A stretch of DNA of 39,279 nucleotides, taken from the NCBI GenBank assembly GCA_023144895.1, contig JAGLEV010000035.1:1-39279 (forward strand), read 5' to 3'. Positions 6,973 to 15,369 of this stretch are shown in pieces. The notes under the pieces are model-generated. The model had not been told where the DNA came from and did not search any database. It was given only the letters and a program-made list of their open reading frames with translations. The position numbers were made by a program, and so were the translations under genes. Source of the DNA: Thiotrichaceae bacterium (GTDB lineage Bacteria; Pseudomonadota; Gammaproteobacteria; Thiotrichales; Thiotrichaceae). Position 1 is the first letter of the stretch; each line of letters begins with the position of its first letter.

Positions 6973-8179
6973 CACATACGATATAGTAATTATTGGTGGT
7001 GGCTTAATTGGTACGAGTTTAGCCGTGGCTTTGCGTGACCTACCGTACCGGGTTGCGGTGGTTGATGCTTATCCTTTTGGTGCTGAAAAACAACCTGCTT
7101 ATGATGACCGAGCACTTGCCTTGTCTTATAGTAGCTCACAAATATTTCGAGGTATGGGGGTTTGGGAGCAGGTGCTGACGGGTTTAACACCGATTAATAC
7201 TATTCATATTTCTGATAAGGGACATTTTGGTGCAACCCGTCTTCATGCTGAACAAGAGAAAGTGCCAGCATTGGGTTATCTTGTTGAGAGTCGTGTTTTA
7301 GGTGCTCATTTGCATGAGGCTATGGCGGCGAGTTCACCTGATTATATTACACCTGCTAAGGTTGTTGCTGTTGATGCTGATGATAAGGGTGTTGAGTTGC
7401 AACTAGAGGGTGGTGATAATATACCTAAAACCTTATCATGCAAATTACTGGTTGCTGCCGATGGTGCTAACTCAACGATTCGGCAACTGATGGGTGTGGA
7501 AGCCAGTCGGCATGATTATGAACAAAGTGCTGTTATTGCCAATGTAACCCCAGAAAAAACACATCAAAATATTGCTTATGAGCGTTTTACTACAAAGGGC
7601 CCTATTGCCTTATTGCCCATGACTAAGAATCGTTGTTCATTAGTATGGACTTTTCCTAAAGAGGATGTTGCTCGAGGTATGGCATTAGATGATGGGGCGT
7701 TTTTGCAGGAGTTACAGGAAGCTTTTGGTTATCGTCTAGGGCGTTTCTTGAAAGTTGGTAAGCGTACGGGCTTTCCTTTGGCACTAGTAAAATCACAATC
7801 TATTTTGGCTCAAAATACAGTGTTTATTGGTAATGCAGCACAGTCCTTACATCCCGTTGCTGGGCAGGGTTTAAACCTTGGTTTGCGAGATGTTGCACAG
7901 TTAGTTGAACTCTTGACTAAAAAGGAACACACTTTAGGGAGTGTCGATCAATTAAATACTTATCAGGACGCACGTCAAGCTGATCGTGAAGCGGTTATGC
8001 ACTATACCAATACTTTGATTTCAGTATTTTGTAATGACTCTTTTTTACTTGGTCATGCTCGTGCGAGTGGGTTGATGTTATTTGATCGTATTGCCCCATT
8101 GCGTCGTTTATTAAGTCGGCAAGGCATGGGTGCACGTTTTAGTCATACTCGACTGGCAAGAGGTTTGCCACCACTTTAA
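6965..8179 (+). CDS. ubiH: Ubiquinone-biosynthesis FAD hydroxylase UbiH
   Basis: The 404-residue flavoprotein monooxygenase begins with the dinucleotide-binding motif VIIGGGLIGTSLAVAL and has the second FAD motif IGNAAQSLHPVAGQGLNLGLRD near residues 290-311, which is characteristic of UbiH/UbiF enzymes. UbiH hydroxylates the ring of a polyprenyl phenol intermediate in aerobic ubiquinone synthesis. The ATG at 6965 overlaps the pepP stop by 8 nt; an in-frame GTG at 6962 is less likely. Position after pepP supports UbiH rather than UbiF or UbiI. No ubiI-type paralogue follows; a cytochrome gene does. Confidence 0.92.
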   Translation: MDNTYDIVIIGGGLIGTSLAVALRDLPYRVAVVDAYPFGAEKQPAYDDRALALSYSSSQIFRGMGVWEQVLTGLTPINTIHISDKGHFGATRLHAEQEKVPALGYLVESRVLGAHLHEAMAASSPDYITPAKVVAVDADDKGVELQLEGGDNIPKTLSCKLLVAADGANSTIRQLMGVEASRHDYEQSAVIANVTPEKTHQNIAYERFTTKGPIALLPMTKNRCSLVWTFPKEDVARGMALDDGAFLQELQEAFGYRLGRFLKVGKRTGFPLALVKSQSILAQNTVFIGNAAQSLHPVAGQGLNLGLRDVAQLVELLTKKEHTLGSVDQLNTYQDARQADREAVMHYTNTLISVFCNDSFLLGHARASGLMLFDRIAPLRRLLSRQGMGARFSHTRLARGLPPL

Positions 8180-8196
8180 TGGATTGAAGATTAATT

Positions 8197-8598
8197 ATGA
8201 ACAAGATGATTGTAATATTATTATTAACTCTAGGGCTTGTCGCCTGTAATGATAAACCTGCTGAAGTGACTGAAAAAGTCACAGATAAAGCCAGTGCTAC
8301 AGTAGCTCCAGAGCCAAAGAAAGCAGAAGTTCCAGTCGTTGCTTCAGCGACAACGGATAGTGATGAAAGTGATGAAGAAGATGGGGCTAAGTTACATCAA
8401 GAAAAATGCGTAGAATGTCATGTTGCAAAACACGATGCGGCATTTTATCAACGAAAAGATAGAAAAATTAGCTCTTATCCTAAGTTACAACAGCGAGTCA
8501 TTGATTGTGATGCACAGTTAGGTTTATCGATGTTTGATACAGAGATGATTGCAGTCGGTAAGTATCTGAATGATAACTACTATAAGTTTAGTCAGTAA
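8197..8598 (+). CDS. Monohaem c-type cytochrome lipoprotein
   Basis: The 133-residue protein starts with a lipoprotein signal peptide whose lipobox is LVAC (Cys17). An Ala/Glu/Lys/Asp-rich linker of about 50 residues follows, then one haem motif CVECH (Cys71, Cys74, His75). Ser-Met at LGLSMFDTEM gives possible distal Met ligands. Two further features are a Cys in VIDCDAQ and a C-terminal KYLNDNYYKF. It should be anchored to a membrane on the periplasmic side and shuttle electrons; the partner is unknown. It begins 17 bp after ubiH on the same strand and probably belongs to the pepP-ubiH operon, which is unusual. Confidence 0.8.
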   Translation: MNKMIVILLLTLGLVACNDKPAEVTEKVTDKASATVAPEPKKAEVPVVASATTDSDESDEEDGAKLHQEKCVECHVAKHDAAFYQRKDRKISSYPKLQQRVIDCDAQLGLSMFDTEMIAVGKYLNDNYYKFSQ

Positions 8599-8617
8599 AG
8601 TTATAGTACGCAATACG

Positions 8618-8700
8618 ATAGGACGGATTTCAGTCTAACAAAAACTAGGTAATAGGCTGAATTTATTACCAAGCCTTTGTTAGACTGAGATCTATCCTAT
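8618..8700. terminator. Long bidirectional inverted repeat
   Basis: Perfect 13-bp arms TCAGTCTAACAAA (8630-8642) and TTTGTTAGACTGA (8676-8688) enclose a second 7-bp stem GGTAATA/TATTACC (8648-8654, 8664-8670). They are flanked by further pairing ATAGGA/TCCTAT (8618-8623, 8695-8700). The 83-bp structure lies between the convergent ends of the cytochrome gene (plus) and the small membrane protein gene (minus), so a bidirectional terminator is likely. There is no long T run on either side. Confidence 0.55.
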
Positions 8701-8731
8701 AATGAAGTGAGTTTGGGCAGAAAACTAAAAA

Positions 8732-8866
8732 TTATTTTTCTTTATTATCACTGCTCTGACCCGATAGCTGAACCATTTTAAAAACAAAATAGCCCATCGC
8801 TATAAAAATGAAGACAATAGTAAAAGCAGACCAAAATCCCATTTGACTGAATAAAATTTCCTTCAT
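8732..8866 (-). CDS. 44-residue single-pass membrane protein (DUF3149-like)
   Basis: This short gene has a near-ideal AAGGAG ribosome site (8873-8878) 6 nt before its ATG. The product starts MKEILFSQMGFWS and has one hydrophobic helix of about 20 residues (AFTIVFIFIAMGYFVF). It ends in a short polar tail with SDNKEK. Length, the MKELF-like start and the single helix match the DUF3149 group of tiny proteobacterial membrane proteins, whose function is unknown. The promoter context (FNR box at -41.5, see 8904-8945) suggests it is made when oxygen is low, perhaps as an accessory to a respiratory complex; that role is inference. Confidence 0.75.
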   Translation of the reverse strand: MKEILFSQMGFWSAFTIVFIFIAMGYFVFKMVQLSGQSSDNKEK

Positions 8867-8903
8867 TATTAACTCCTTAATATTATTTGTGCATCAGTAA
8901 ACT

Positions 8904-8945
8904 ATTATATGCTTAGATTTACATTCGCGTATTGATATAGATCAA
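8904..8945 (-). promoter_or_regulatory. Class II FNR-type promoter
   Basis: A perfect FNR consensus TTGAT-ATAG-ATCAA lies at 8932-8945. Reading minus, a perfect TATAAT (-10) lies at 8909-8904. If that hexamer is -12 to -7, transcription starts at 8897 and the FNR dyad is centred exactly at -41.5, the class II activator position. The start is 31 bases from the ATG at 8866, with the ribosome site between. The same site is about 213 bp upstream of the pentahaem cytochrome ATG on the other strand and might affect it too. Confidence 0.75.
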
Positions 8946-9151
8946 TGTCACTTTAATAATTTCACTACATAGAAAGATTAGTCTATCGCTTAAAAAGTTT
9001 GCCAGCAAGTGTTTTAAAATGGAATTTTTATGAATTCCTAACCTAGTTTAATTCTACAGAAGAACCTATCGGTTACTATTCCTTCGATATATAATATAAA
9101 TTAATTATTGAGATAAATTTCATATTACCCAAACCCCCTTAAGGAAAAGAT

Positions 9152-10405
9152 ATGCTAGGTATTTGTTATCAGTCTGTTTTTCGTATAGCTATTTACAGCT
9201 TGGCTCTATTGCTACCCCTTAGCCTCTATGCAGAGGAGTCAACTAAGATAAATGTTCCTGTGCCCACTGGACCTCATGAGGTAACTTCTGAGGTTTGTGG
9301 TACTTGCCATGTTGATATTTTTAAAGAATGGCAAGGTTCAATGCATGCCCAAAGTACTGCACTGAAAGATCCTATTCATGGTGCTTTTTATAAGAAAGTC
9401 ATGGGTGACCCTACGAAAGAAGGCGTGACAAATAAAAAAGGTAAATACCCTGTTTGTTTAAAGTGTCATGCACCGAATGCGGCAATGCAAAAGAAAACAA
9501 AATTAGATGCTAAGAAAGCCTTTAGTGAAGGGGTGAATTGTGTCTATTGCCATACCATCACGGGCTTCAAGGGTACTAAGAAGAAAAATGGCAAGTTACG
9601 TTTAGGGCAGTCTGCTTATACCAACTCTACAACAAGTTTACAATCTCCATCAGGCAAAAACTATTCAACAGCACCTGCGGCAGATCCTACGTTACCAACA
9701 AGCCTACCTTTTCATCCTTTCCCAATGGAAGGGGCTAACTCTGCTATCTATAAAAGCAATCAGCTCTGTTTAGGTTGCCATGATAAACGTAATAATTCAC
9801 ATGATGTTCCTCTTTGTGCAACAGGTGATGAGTATAAAGAGAGTGGTGATCAGGTCAATTGTCAGTCTTGTCATATGCCAATGGTTAATGGGCACTCTAG
9901 TCATACTTGGTCTGGTGGACATGATAAGAATATGTTGCGTAAAGCTCTATCATTGACGCTTAACGTCGATAAGAGTGATAGTGGCTATAAGGCTAAAGTC
10001 ACAATGAAAAATCTACTGCCACATAAATTTCCAACAGGAAGTCCTTTCAGAAATGCTTATTTAAAGTTGACGGCCTACAATGATAAGGGCAAAGTGATTT
10101 GGCAAAATTATAAAACGAATGCGTTGAAAGAAGATAAAAAAGCAACCATGGTTTATGTTTTGGGTGATGGTAAAGGCACACCTTCAGGGCCTCCAAAGGC
10201 TAAGGAAGTTTTGAGAGATTCACGCTTGAAGCCTCATGAAGAGAGAGTGATGGAATATGAAATAACGGGTGCTGATATTTCATTGGTTCGTGCTGAAGTT
10301 TTTTATCACTTACTAACACCTAAATTAGCGAAGAAGCTAGATAAGGTGCTAACAGCTGATCTAAAAGAAACGAAGAGTGTCGCTGTCGCTGAAGTTAAGT
10401 TGTAG
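9152..10405 (+). CDS. Pentahaem c-type cytochrome, c554 family
   Basis: The 417-residue protein has a signal peptide (hydrophobic core to about residue 26, cleavage near LYA-EES) and five CxxCH haem motifs beginning at residues 49, 102, 130, 206 and 237. The first is followed by a WQGSMHA segment, as in cytochrome c554-type proteins. The C-terminal 150 residues have no haem and form a beta-rich domain with NLLPHKFPTGSP and GKVIWQ motifs, seen in other c554-family multihaem proteins. It should act in the periplasm as an electron carrier or small oxidoreductase; the substrate cannot be told. AAGGA (9141-9145) is 6 nt before the ATG. It is monocistronic. Confidence 0.85.
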   Translation: MLGICYQSVFRIAIYSLALLLPLSLYAEESTKINVPVPTGPHEVTSEVCGTCHVDIFKEWQGSMHAQSTALKDPIHGAFYKKVMGDPTKEGVTNKKGKYPVCLKCHAPNAAMQKKTKLDAKKAFSEGVNCVYCHTITGFKGTKKKNGKLRLGQSAYTNSTTSLQSPSGKNYSTAPAADPTLPTSLPFHPFPMEGANSAIYKSNQLCLGCHDKRNNSHDVPLCATGDEYKESGDQVNCQSCHMPMVNGHSSHTWSGGHDKNMLRKALSLTLNVDKSDSGYKAKVTMKNLLPHKFPTGSPFRNAYLKLTAYNDKGKVIWQNYKTNALKEDKKATMVYVLGDGKGTPSGPPKAKEVLRDSRLKPHEERVMEYEITGADISLVRAEVFYHLLTPKLAKKLDKVLTADLKETKSVAVAEVKL

Positions 10406-10558
10406 TGCTAAAGCCCAGTGCATCAATAGCTCAAAATGGTTGATAATAATATTGCTTATCGTATTTTAAAGTCGATTATTTGAACGGGTTGATGTGCTAG
10501 GTAAAGCTTGGATTTTAGACAGATTAAAGTCTATTCTACGGTGTTAAAATCTTAAAAC

Positions 10559-10584
10559 CCCAGTCTATTTATCACTAGACTGGG
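10559..10584 (-). terminator. Rho-independent terminator
   Basis: Nine-bp arms CCCAGTCTA/TAGACTGGG enclose an 8-nt loop. On the minus strand the stem is followed by GTTTTAAGATTTT. It lies about 28 bp after the stop of the small exported protein gene at 10612. Confidence 0.65.
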
Positions 10585-10611
10585 CAAAAGGAGTAATTTT
10601 AGAGTAATACG

Positions 10612-10878
10612 CTAATAAGGAGAGAGATCAAGTAGATCATCAGGAGTCACAGCAACTTTTTGTGATTCTGTCGTTGGGACTTTTTGACTTTCGATAATAA
10701 TAAGAGAAATACGGGTCGCTTCTTTTGCATCATTAGCAGAGACTCCAAAGGCTTCAATGGCTGCCTGAAGTTGTTGTGCGCTAACATCGATATCTGAGTT
10801 TGATTTTGCAGGAGCAATAAAAGCAACTCCTATCATCATTGATAGTGCTATTGTTCGTAATTGTATTGTGATTTTCAT
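10612..10878 (-). CDS. Small exported protein of unknown function
   Basis: The product is 88 residues from the ATG at 10878, which has a GGAT six bases upstream; an in-frame ATG at 10890 adds four residues. A signal peptide is clear: Lys/Arg start, hydrophobic stretch ALSMMIGVAFIAPA, likely cleavage near residue 24. The mature part is about 64 residues, acidic and Ala/Ser/Gln-rich, with helix-forming segments (VSAQQLQAAIEAFG, NDAKEATRISLIII), and ends DDLLDLSPY. No Cys, haem or metal motif is seen. I recognise no family. It stands alone with its own terminator. Confidence 0.6.
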   Translation of the reverse strand: MKITIQLRTIALSMMIGVAFIAPAKSNSDIDVSAQQLQAAIEAFGVSANDAKEATRISLIIIESQKVPTTESQKVAVTPDDLLDLSPY

Positions 10879-11002
10879 TATTTTATCCATCTTTATAATA
10901 CAGGGTTTAGTCTACTATATTAGTAATTTCTAATGTATCAAGTCTAGATAGAGATAATCTTGATCTTTAGCAATTTTTCATGAAAGATTATAAGCTTATG
11001 TC

Positions 11003-11770
11003 TTAATATTGGGATGTTATTGAACGGTCACTTTTTATTTCGATATAACAGGGCTTATCCTGCCAATCTCCTAAGACCATTCGCTGTGCTTTTACCCCTG
11101 AAGCTAATTGAAAATGATGAGTATTTGGGCGATGCGTATGTCCATGAATCAATAGATCCACTTGAAATTTTGTCATTATTTCATCAACGGTTGTTGTACT
11201 CACATCAAGGATAGTGTTTTGTTTCTTTTGGGTGTGTTTGATGCTGTAATTTCTTATTTTTTTAGCTCGCTGTATACGATTCTCTAAAGATAAAGCAAGG
11301 TAGATCATTTGTACTAAGCGTAACCGTAAGAGCTTTCTTAATCGTTGATAACCACGATCATCAGTGCAGAGTGTGTCACCATGGCAGAGTAGTATCTTTT
11401 GTTTATAGACAGTAATGACATGATAGTCATTAAGTGCGGTGATTTCCGTACATTGAAAGAACTTCTGGGATAATAGGAAGTCACGATTTCCAGTGGTGAG
11501 ATAAAGCTTAACACCTGATCGACTCAATTTTGCAAGGTGTTCAATAATACTATTGTAGGCTTGACCCAGCGGGCTGTCGATTACATCATCACCAATCCAA
11601 AACTCAAATAAATCACCGAGTATATAAAGTGCATCTGCTTTATCTTGAATATCATCAAGGAAGTCATGAAATAAGCGAATAAGGTCTGAACGTTCGGGGC
11701 TGAGATGTAGGTCAGAGATAAACCATGTGCTTTTATGGCTTGGATGATCTTTGCATGATGAGGGCATCAT
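11003..11770 (-). CDS. lpxH: UDP-2,3-diacylglucosamine diphosphatase LpxH
   Basis: The 255-residue calcineurin-fold metallophosphatase has the LpxH motifs in order: ISDLHLSPERSD near residue 19, GDLFEFWIGDD near 52, GNRDFL near 95, LLCHGDTLCTDD near 127 and IHGHTHRPN near 209. It cleaves UDP-2,3-diacylglucosamine to lipid X in lipid A synthesis at the inner membrane, which indicates a lipopolysaccharide-type outer membrane. The protein is slightly longer than the E. coli enzyme because of a polar N-terminal extension of about 14 residues. It follows dsbD on the same strand but a strong hairpin separates them. Confidence 0.95.
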   Translation of the reverse strand: MMPSSCKDHPSHKSTWFISDLHLSPERSDLIRLFHDFLDDIQDKADALYILGDLFEFWIGDDVIDSPLGQAYNSIIEHLAKLSRSGVKLYLTTGNRDFLLSQKFFQCTEITALNDYHVITVYKQKILLCHGDTLCTDDRGYQRLRKLLRLRLVQMIYLALSLENRIQRAKKIRNYSIKHTQKKQNTILDVSTTTVDEIMTKFQVDLLIHGHTHRPNTHHFQLASGVKAQRMVLGDWQDKPCYIEIKSDRSITSQY

Positions 11771-11804
11771 AAATTCATGTGCTGGAATGACCGTTTGAAA
11801 GCTG

Positions 11805-11838
11805 TCCTATATTATTGGATTTAGCCAATAATATAGGA
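11805..11838 (-). terminator. Hairpin after dsbD
   Basis: Perfect 14-bp arms TCCTATATTATTGG and CCAATAATATAGGA enclose a 6-nt loop, directly after the dsbD stop (11853). The arms are AT-rich and no T run follows. A terminator or RNA-processing signal between dsbD and lpxH fits. Confidence 0.55.
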
Positions 11839-11852
11839 TGAGGGTTTATTCG

Positions 11853-13769
11853 CTACTTGCCATGACAATTAATGAATTTTTTGGCATGTACGGTGAGTGC
11901 AGGAGCATCAATATTTCCTACTAAGCGGAAGTTTTTTTGCTCAACACCCTGACTATTAAAAAACAGAATAATAGGTGGAGTGACTAGGTCGTATGCTTGA
12001 AGTAATTCATTATCTATCGCATCATTAGCGGTGATATCGGTCTGTAAAAAGAGAGTATTCTTAAAGGCATCAAATACACCTTTATCCGTAAAAGTTTTAT
12101 GCTCCATCACTTTGCAATAACTACACCAGTCAGCATAAAAGTCGAGTATCACAGGACGATTCTGTGCTTTTGCCGAAGCTAATGCCTCTTTGAGCCCCTT
12201 AAGTCCTTTGACTTTTTGGAATGTTATACCCTGCTTTTCCTGCATACCAGCAAAGTTCTGTAATGGCTGGCTTAGTGTGCCATTGCCTGTTGTAGAGCCA
12301 ACAAGTAACAAGGATCCATAGAGCAGGGTGATGATTCCAAAACCTTTCCACAAGTATTCCCAGCCATTATCATCATTATTAATACGCTCAAGAGCACCCA
12401 TGTAGATTGCGCTAATAATGAGTAGCATTGCAGAGAGTAGTAAGGTGACATGTGCTGGCACGATACGCTCAAGCATCCAGATAGCCATAGCAATCATCAG
12501 TACACCAAAGAATGCCTTCGTTGCATCCATCCATGCGCCAGCTTTAGGTAATAGCTTACCTGCTGAAGTGCCAATAAGTACTAGAGGTACACCAATACCT
12601 AAGCCCATAGCAAACATATCTAAGCTACCCAGTAATGGGCTACCTACTTGTGAGATGTAAGCAAAGGCCGCCATAAGTGGTGCGGTAACACAAGGCCCAA
12701 CGATAAGAGCGGATAGTGCCCCCATAATTGCGGCACCAAGAATACTGCCACCTTCTTGGCTATTGCTGATGGCTGTTAGCTTATTTTGAATAGCACTCGG
12801 CATTTGTAATTCATAGAAGCCAAACATCGATAATGAGAGTAAGACAAAGATAATGGCAAAACTGGCAATAACCCAAGGTGTTTGGAAGAGCACCTGTAAA
12901 CTTTCTCCACTATTACCAACAAAGTAACCTGCTAGTGCATAGATGAGTGCCATAGGGATAACATAAGCCAAGGAGAGCACAAAGGCTTTCTTTGGTGTGA
13001 CGGCTTTTCCCTGTCCAACAATAATACTGGATAGAATCGGTATCATTGGGTAAATACAAGGAGTAAAGGCTAGACCTAAACCAATAAGAAAGAAAATAAC
13101 AATCGCGCCCAGAGTGCCTGCCTCTCCTAATTTACCTTTAATTTCTTGCTGCTGGCTGAGTGCATCACACTTACCAATAGTGCTAGCGACTGTGGCTGTA
13201 CTGGTCGTGGTGCTTGTCTTCGTGTCACTAATCAAAGTTCCTGCTGAGCCTGAATCTGTCGCCTTGCTGTCAGATGCTACAACATTAATGATATGAGTTT
13301 TGCGTTGCGGAGTGTAGCAAGTGCCTGTTAACTCAGAACAGCCCTGAAAGGTTGTTTGAATCGTTGCCTTACCTGAATAATTAAGTGTTTGGACTTGACT
13401 GGTAAAGTCTTTTTCAAAAACTTCCATCTTACCTAAGAATTCATCATCTTTGGTTTTGGATTTAGGGTGACTAAGCTTACCTAGCTTCATTGTATCGGGT
13501 GATTGAACCTTAAACGCAATTTTATCTTTATAAATATAGTGCCCAGGGGTAACCGTCCAATGTGCTTGAATAACCCCTTTTTCAGTTGAAATACTTAGTT
13601 GGAAGGCTTCATCGGGTAGTAGTGGTTTATTAGGATCACGTTCCTTCCCACCAATCAGTTTGCTGAAAAGACTTGTTTTAGGTGATGAGCTTGGTTCATC
13701 CTCAGCAATGGCTGTATAAGTGACACTGGATAGGACAAGGAAAAGCAAGCCAATAATTTTTAGATACAT
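11853..13769 (-). CDS. dsbD: Thiol:disulfide interchange protein DsbD
   Basis: The 638-residue protein has the full DsbD plan: signal peptide, periplasmic immunoglobulin-like domain, eight-helix membrane domain with the Cys pair in AFTPCIYPMIP and LIVGPCVTAPL, and a C-terminal thioredoxin domain with WCSYCK. It moves electrons from cytoplasmic thioredoxin to periplasmic thiols, including those used for cytochrome c maturation, which fits the c-type cytochromes nearby. In the N-terminal domain the Cys pair is Cys144 and Cys151, CSELTGTC. That is CX6C rather than the CX5C of E. coli. A Thr/Ser-rich linker joins this domain to the membrane part. Confidence 0.93.
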   Translation of the reverse strand: MYLKIIGLLFLVLSSVTYTAIAEDEPSSSPKTSLFSKLIGGKERDPNKPLLPDEAFQLSISTEKGVIQAHWTVTPGHYIYKDKIAFKVQSPDTMKLGKLSHPKSKTKDDEFLGKMEVFEKDFTSQVQTLNYSGKATIQTTFQGCSELTGTCYTPQRKTHIINVVASDSKATDSGSAGTLISDTKTSTTTSTATVASTIGKCDALSQQQEIKGKLGEAGTLGAIVIFFLIGLGLAFTPCIYPMIPILSSIIVGQGKAVTPKKAFVLSLAYVIPMALIYALAGYFVGNSGESLQVLFQTPWVIASFAIIFVLLSLSMFGFYELQMPSAIQNKLTAISNSQEGGSILGAAIMGALSALIVGPCVTAPLMAAFAYISQVGSPLLGSLDMFAMGLGIGVPLVLIGTSAGKLLPKAGAWMDATKAFFGVLMIAMAIWMLERIVPAHVTLLLSAMLLIISAIYMGALERINNDDNGWEYLWKGFGIITLLYGSLLLVGSTTGNGTLSQPLQNFAGMQEKQGITFQKVKGLKGLKEALASAKAQNRPVILDFYADWCSYCKVMEHKTFTDKGVFDAFKNTLFLQTDITANDAIDNELLQAYDLVTPPIILFFNSQGVEQKNFRLVGNIDAPALTVHAKKFINCHGK

Positions 13770-13792
13770 AGTTTAAACCAACAATTTTTCAC

Positions 13793-13816
13793 AACATCAT
13801 TAGTATAAATGATGTT
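13793..13816 (-). terminator. Hairpin between ntrC and dsbD
   Basis: Nine-bp arms AACATCATT/AATGATGTT enclose a 6-nt loop. It lies 24 bp upstream of the dsbD ATG and about 135 bp past the ntrC stop. It could terminate ntrBC transcripts or sit in the dsbD leader. No T run is present. Confidence 0.35.
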
Positions 13817-13950
13817 AGTCATTGATGCGTGAAATATTAGATATATTTTAGACAGAGTGATTAAGTTGCATGGAAATTACACTCTTCTTAACTCTATTTG
13901 ATCAACTTATTGTTTTTTAGTTCGATTTTTATATGCTTTACCCTTGGTCA

Positions 13951-15369
13951 TTACGTGATATTTAAATCCGTTATTTTGCGTGTTAGCGTGTTCCGACCCA
14001 GCCCTAATAACTCAGCAGCTTCCTTCTTTCTACCCGCAGTATGACTGAGAGCGGCTTGAATCATTATGCGTTCATAGCTTGGTGTTGTTATATCCATGAG
14101 TCGTTTAGTGCCTTGTTGTAATGCTTGTAAAGCAAACTGTTTTAAAGCACTTTCCCAGTGGTGTGTACTTTGTTCTTGTTCTAGGTTGTTTTGACGCAAA
14201 TCATCTGAAAGATCCTCAATGGCAACTTCCTTACTAGCAACCATTACCGTTAGCCAACGAGCCAAGTTTTCTAACTGGCGAATATTGCCGGGCCATGGCT
14301 TTGCTTGTAGGAATGCCATGGTTTCAGCACTACACGATTTAGCCTCGACATCCAGCTCTTCCGCCGTGTTTTTTAAAAAGTGCTTCAATAGCAGAGGGAT
14401 GTCATCAGCGCGCTCTCTTAGAGCAGGGGATTTGATATGAATAACGTTAAGACGATGAAATAAGTCTTCTCGAAATTCTTTATCTTTGACTCGTTGCTCT
14501 AAATCTTGGTGAGTTGCGGCAATAATACGAACATCAACTTTAACGGGATGATGCCCACCAACGCGGAAGAATTCACCGTCAGAGAGTACCCGTAATAATC
14601 GGGTCTGCGATGCTGATGGCATATCGCCAATTTCATCAAAGAAGAGAGTGCCATTATTGGCTTGTTCAAAGTGTCCTTTGCGTTGATTATATGCGCCAGT
14701 AAAGGCTCCTTTTTCATGACCAAATAATTCAGATTCTATGAGTTCATTCGGTATGGCTGCCGTATTAATAGCAATAAAAGGCTGGTTGCTACGAGGGCTA
14801 TGCGTGTGTAAAGCCTTAGCAATAAGCTCTTTTCCAGAACCAGACTCACCCGTAATCAGTACTGGAATACTGGATTTAGAGAGTCTGCCAATAACATGAA
14901 AAACACGCTGAATGGCAGGAGACTGACCAATGAAATTATTATCATTGAGGTTGTTGTTGATAGTCTTTAGCTTATCTTCTGTCTCAGCAATATTATGCTC
15001 ATATTGCTCCATTGCACGCTTGGCAACATCGACTAACTCAATAAGGTCAAAGGGTTTAGCAAGATATTCAAAAGCACCTGATTTAAAAGCATTAACCGTC
15101 GTATCCAAGTCAGAATGAGCGGTCATAATGATAATGAGAATATTAGGATATTGCTCTTTAACTTGACTGAGGAGTTGTAAGCCATCAGAGCCAGGCATTC
15201 TAATATCACTAAAAATAACACAGGGTTGTTCTTGGCTAATGAGCTTGAGTGCTTTATCAGCATTCACAAAGACTTTAACAGGCAAGTTTTCTCGTGCCAG
15301 TGCCTTTTCTAAGACCCAGCGAATGGATTTATCATCATCAATGATCCATATATTTTTAGTATGTGGCAT
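13951..15369 (-). CDS. ntrC: Nitrogen regulation response regulator NtrC
   Basis: The 472-residue sigma-54 activator shows a receiver domain with IIDDDKSIRWVLEKAL and phospho-acceptor Asp55 in FSDIRMPG. An AAA+ domain follows with Walker A GESGSGKE, the sigma-54 contact loop GAFTGA and Walker B TLFFDEIGD. A C-terminal Fis-type helix-turn-helix ends in AAELLGLGRNTLTRKI. It activates nitrogen-scavenging genes when phosphorylated by NtrB. Its start overlaps ntrB by 14 bp. Probable target sites are seen in this same window upstream of torF-glnK-amtB (19292-19326). Confidence 0.95.
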   Translation of the reverse strand: MPHTKNIWIIDDDKSIRWVLEKALARENLPVKVFVNADKALKLISQEQPCVIFSDIRMPGSDGLQLLSQVKEQYPNILIIIMTAHSDLDTTVNAFKSGAFEYLAKPFDLIELVDVAKRAMEQYEHNIAETEDKLKTINNNLNDNNFIGQSPAIQRVFHVIGRLSKSSIPVLITGESGSGKELIAKALHTHSPRSNQPFIAINTAAIPNELIESELFGHEKGAFTGAYNQRKGHFEQANNGTLFFDEIGDMPSASQTRLLRVLSDGEFFRVGGHHPVKVDVRIIAATHQDLEQRVKDKEFREDLFHRLNVIHIKSPALRERADDIPLLLKHFLKNTAEELDVEAKSCSAETMAFLQAKPWPGNIRQLENLARWLTVMVASKEVAIEDLSDDLRQNNLEQEQSTHHWESALKQFALQALQQGTKRLMDITTPSYERIMIQAALSHTAGRKKEAAELLGLGRNTLTRKITDLNIT

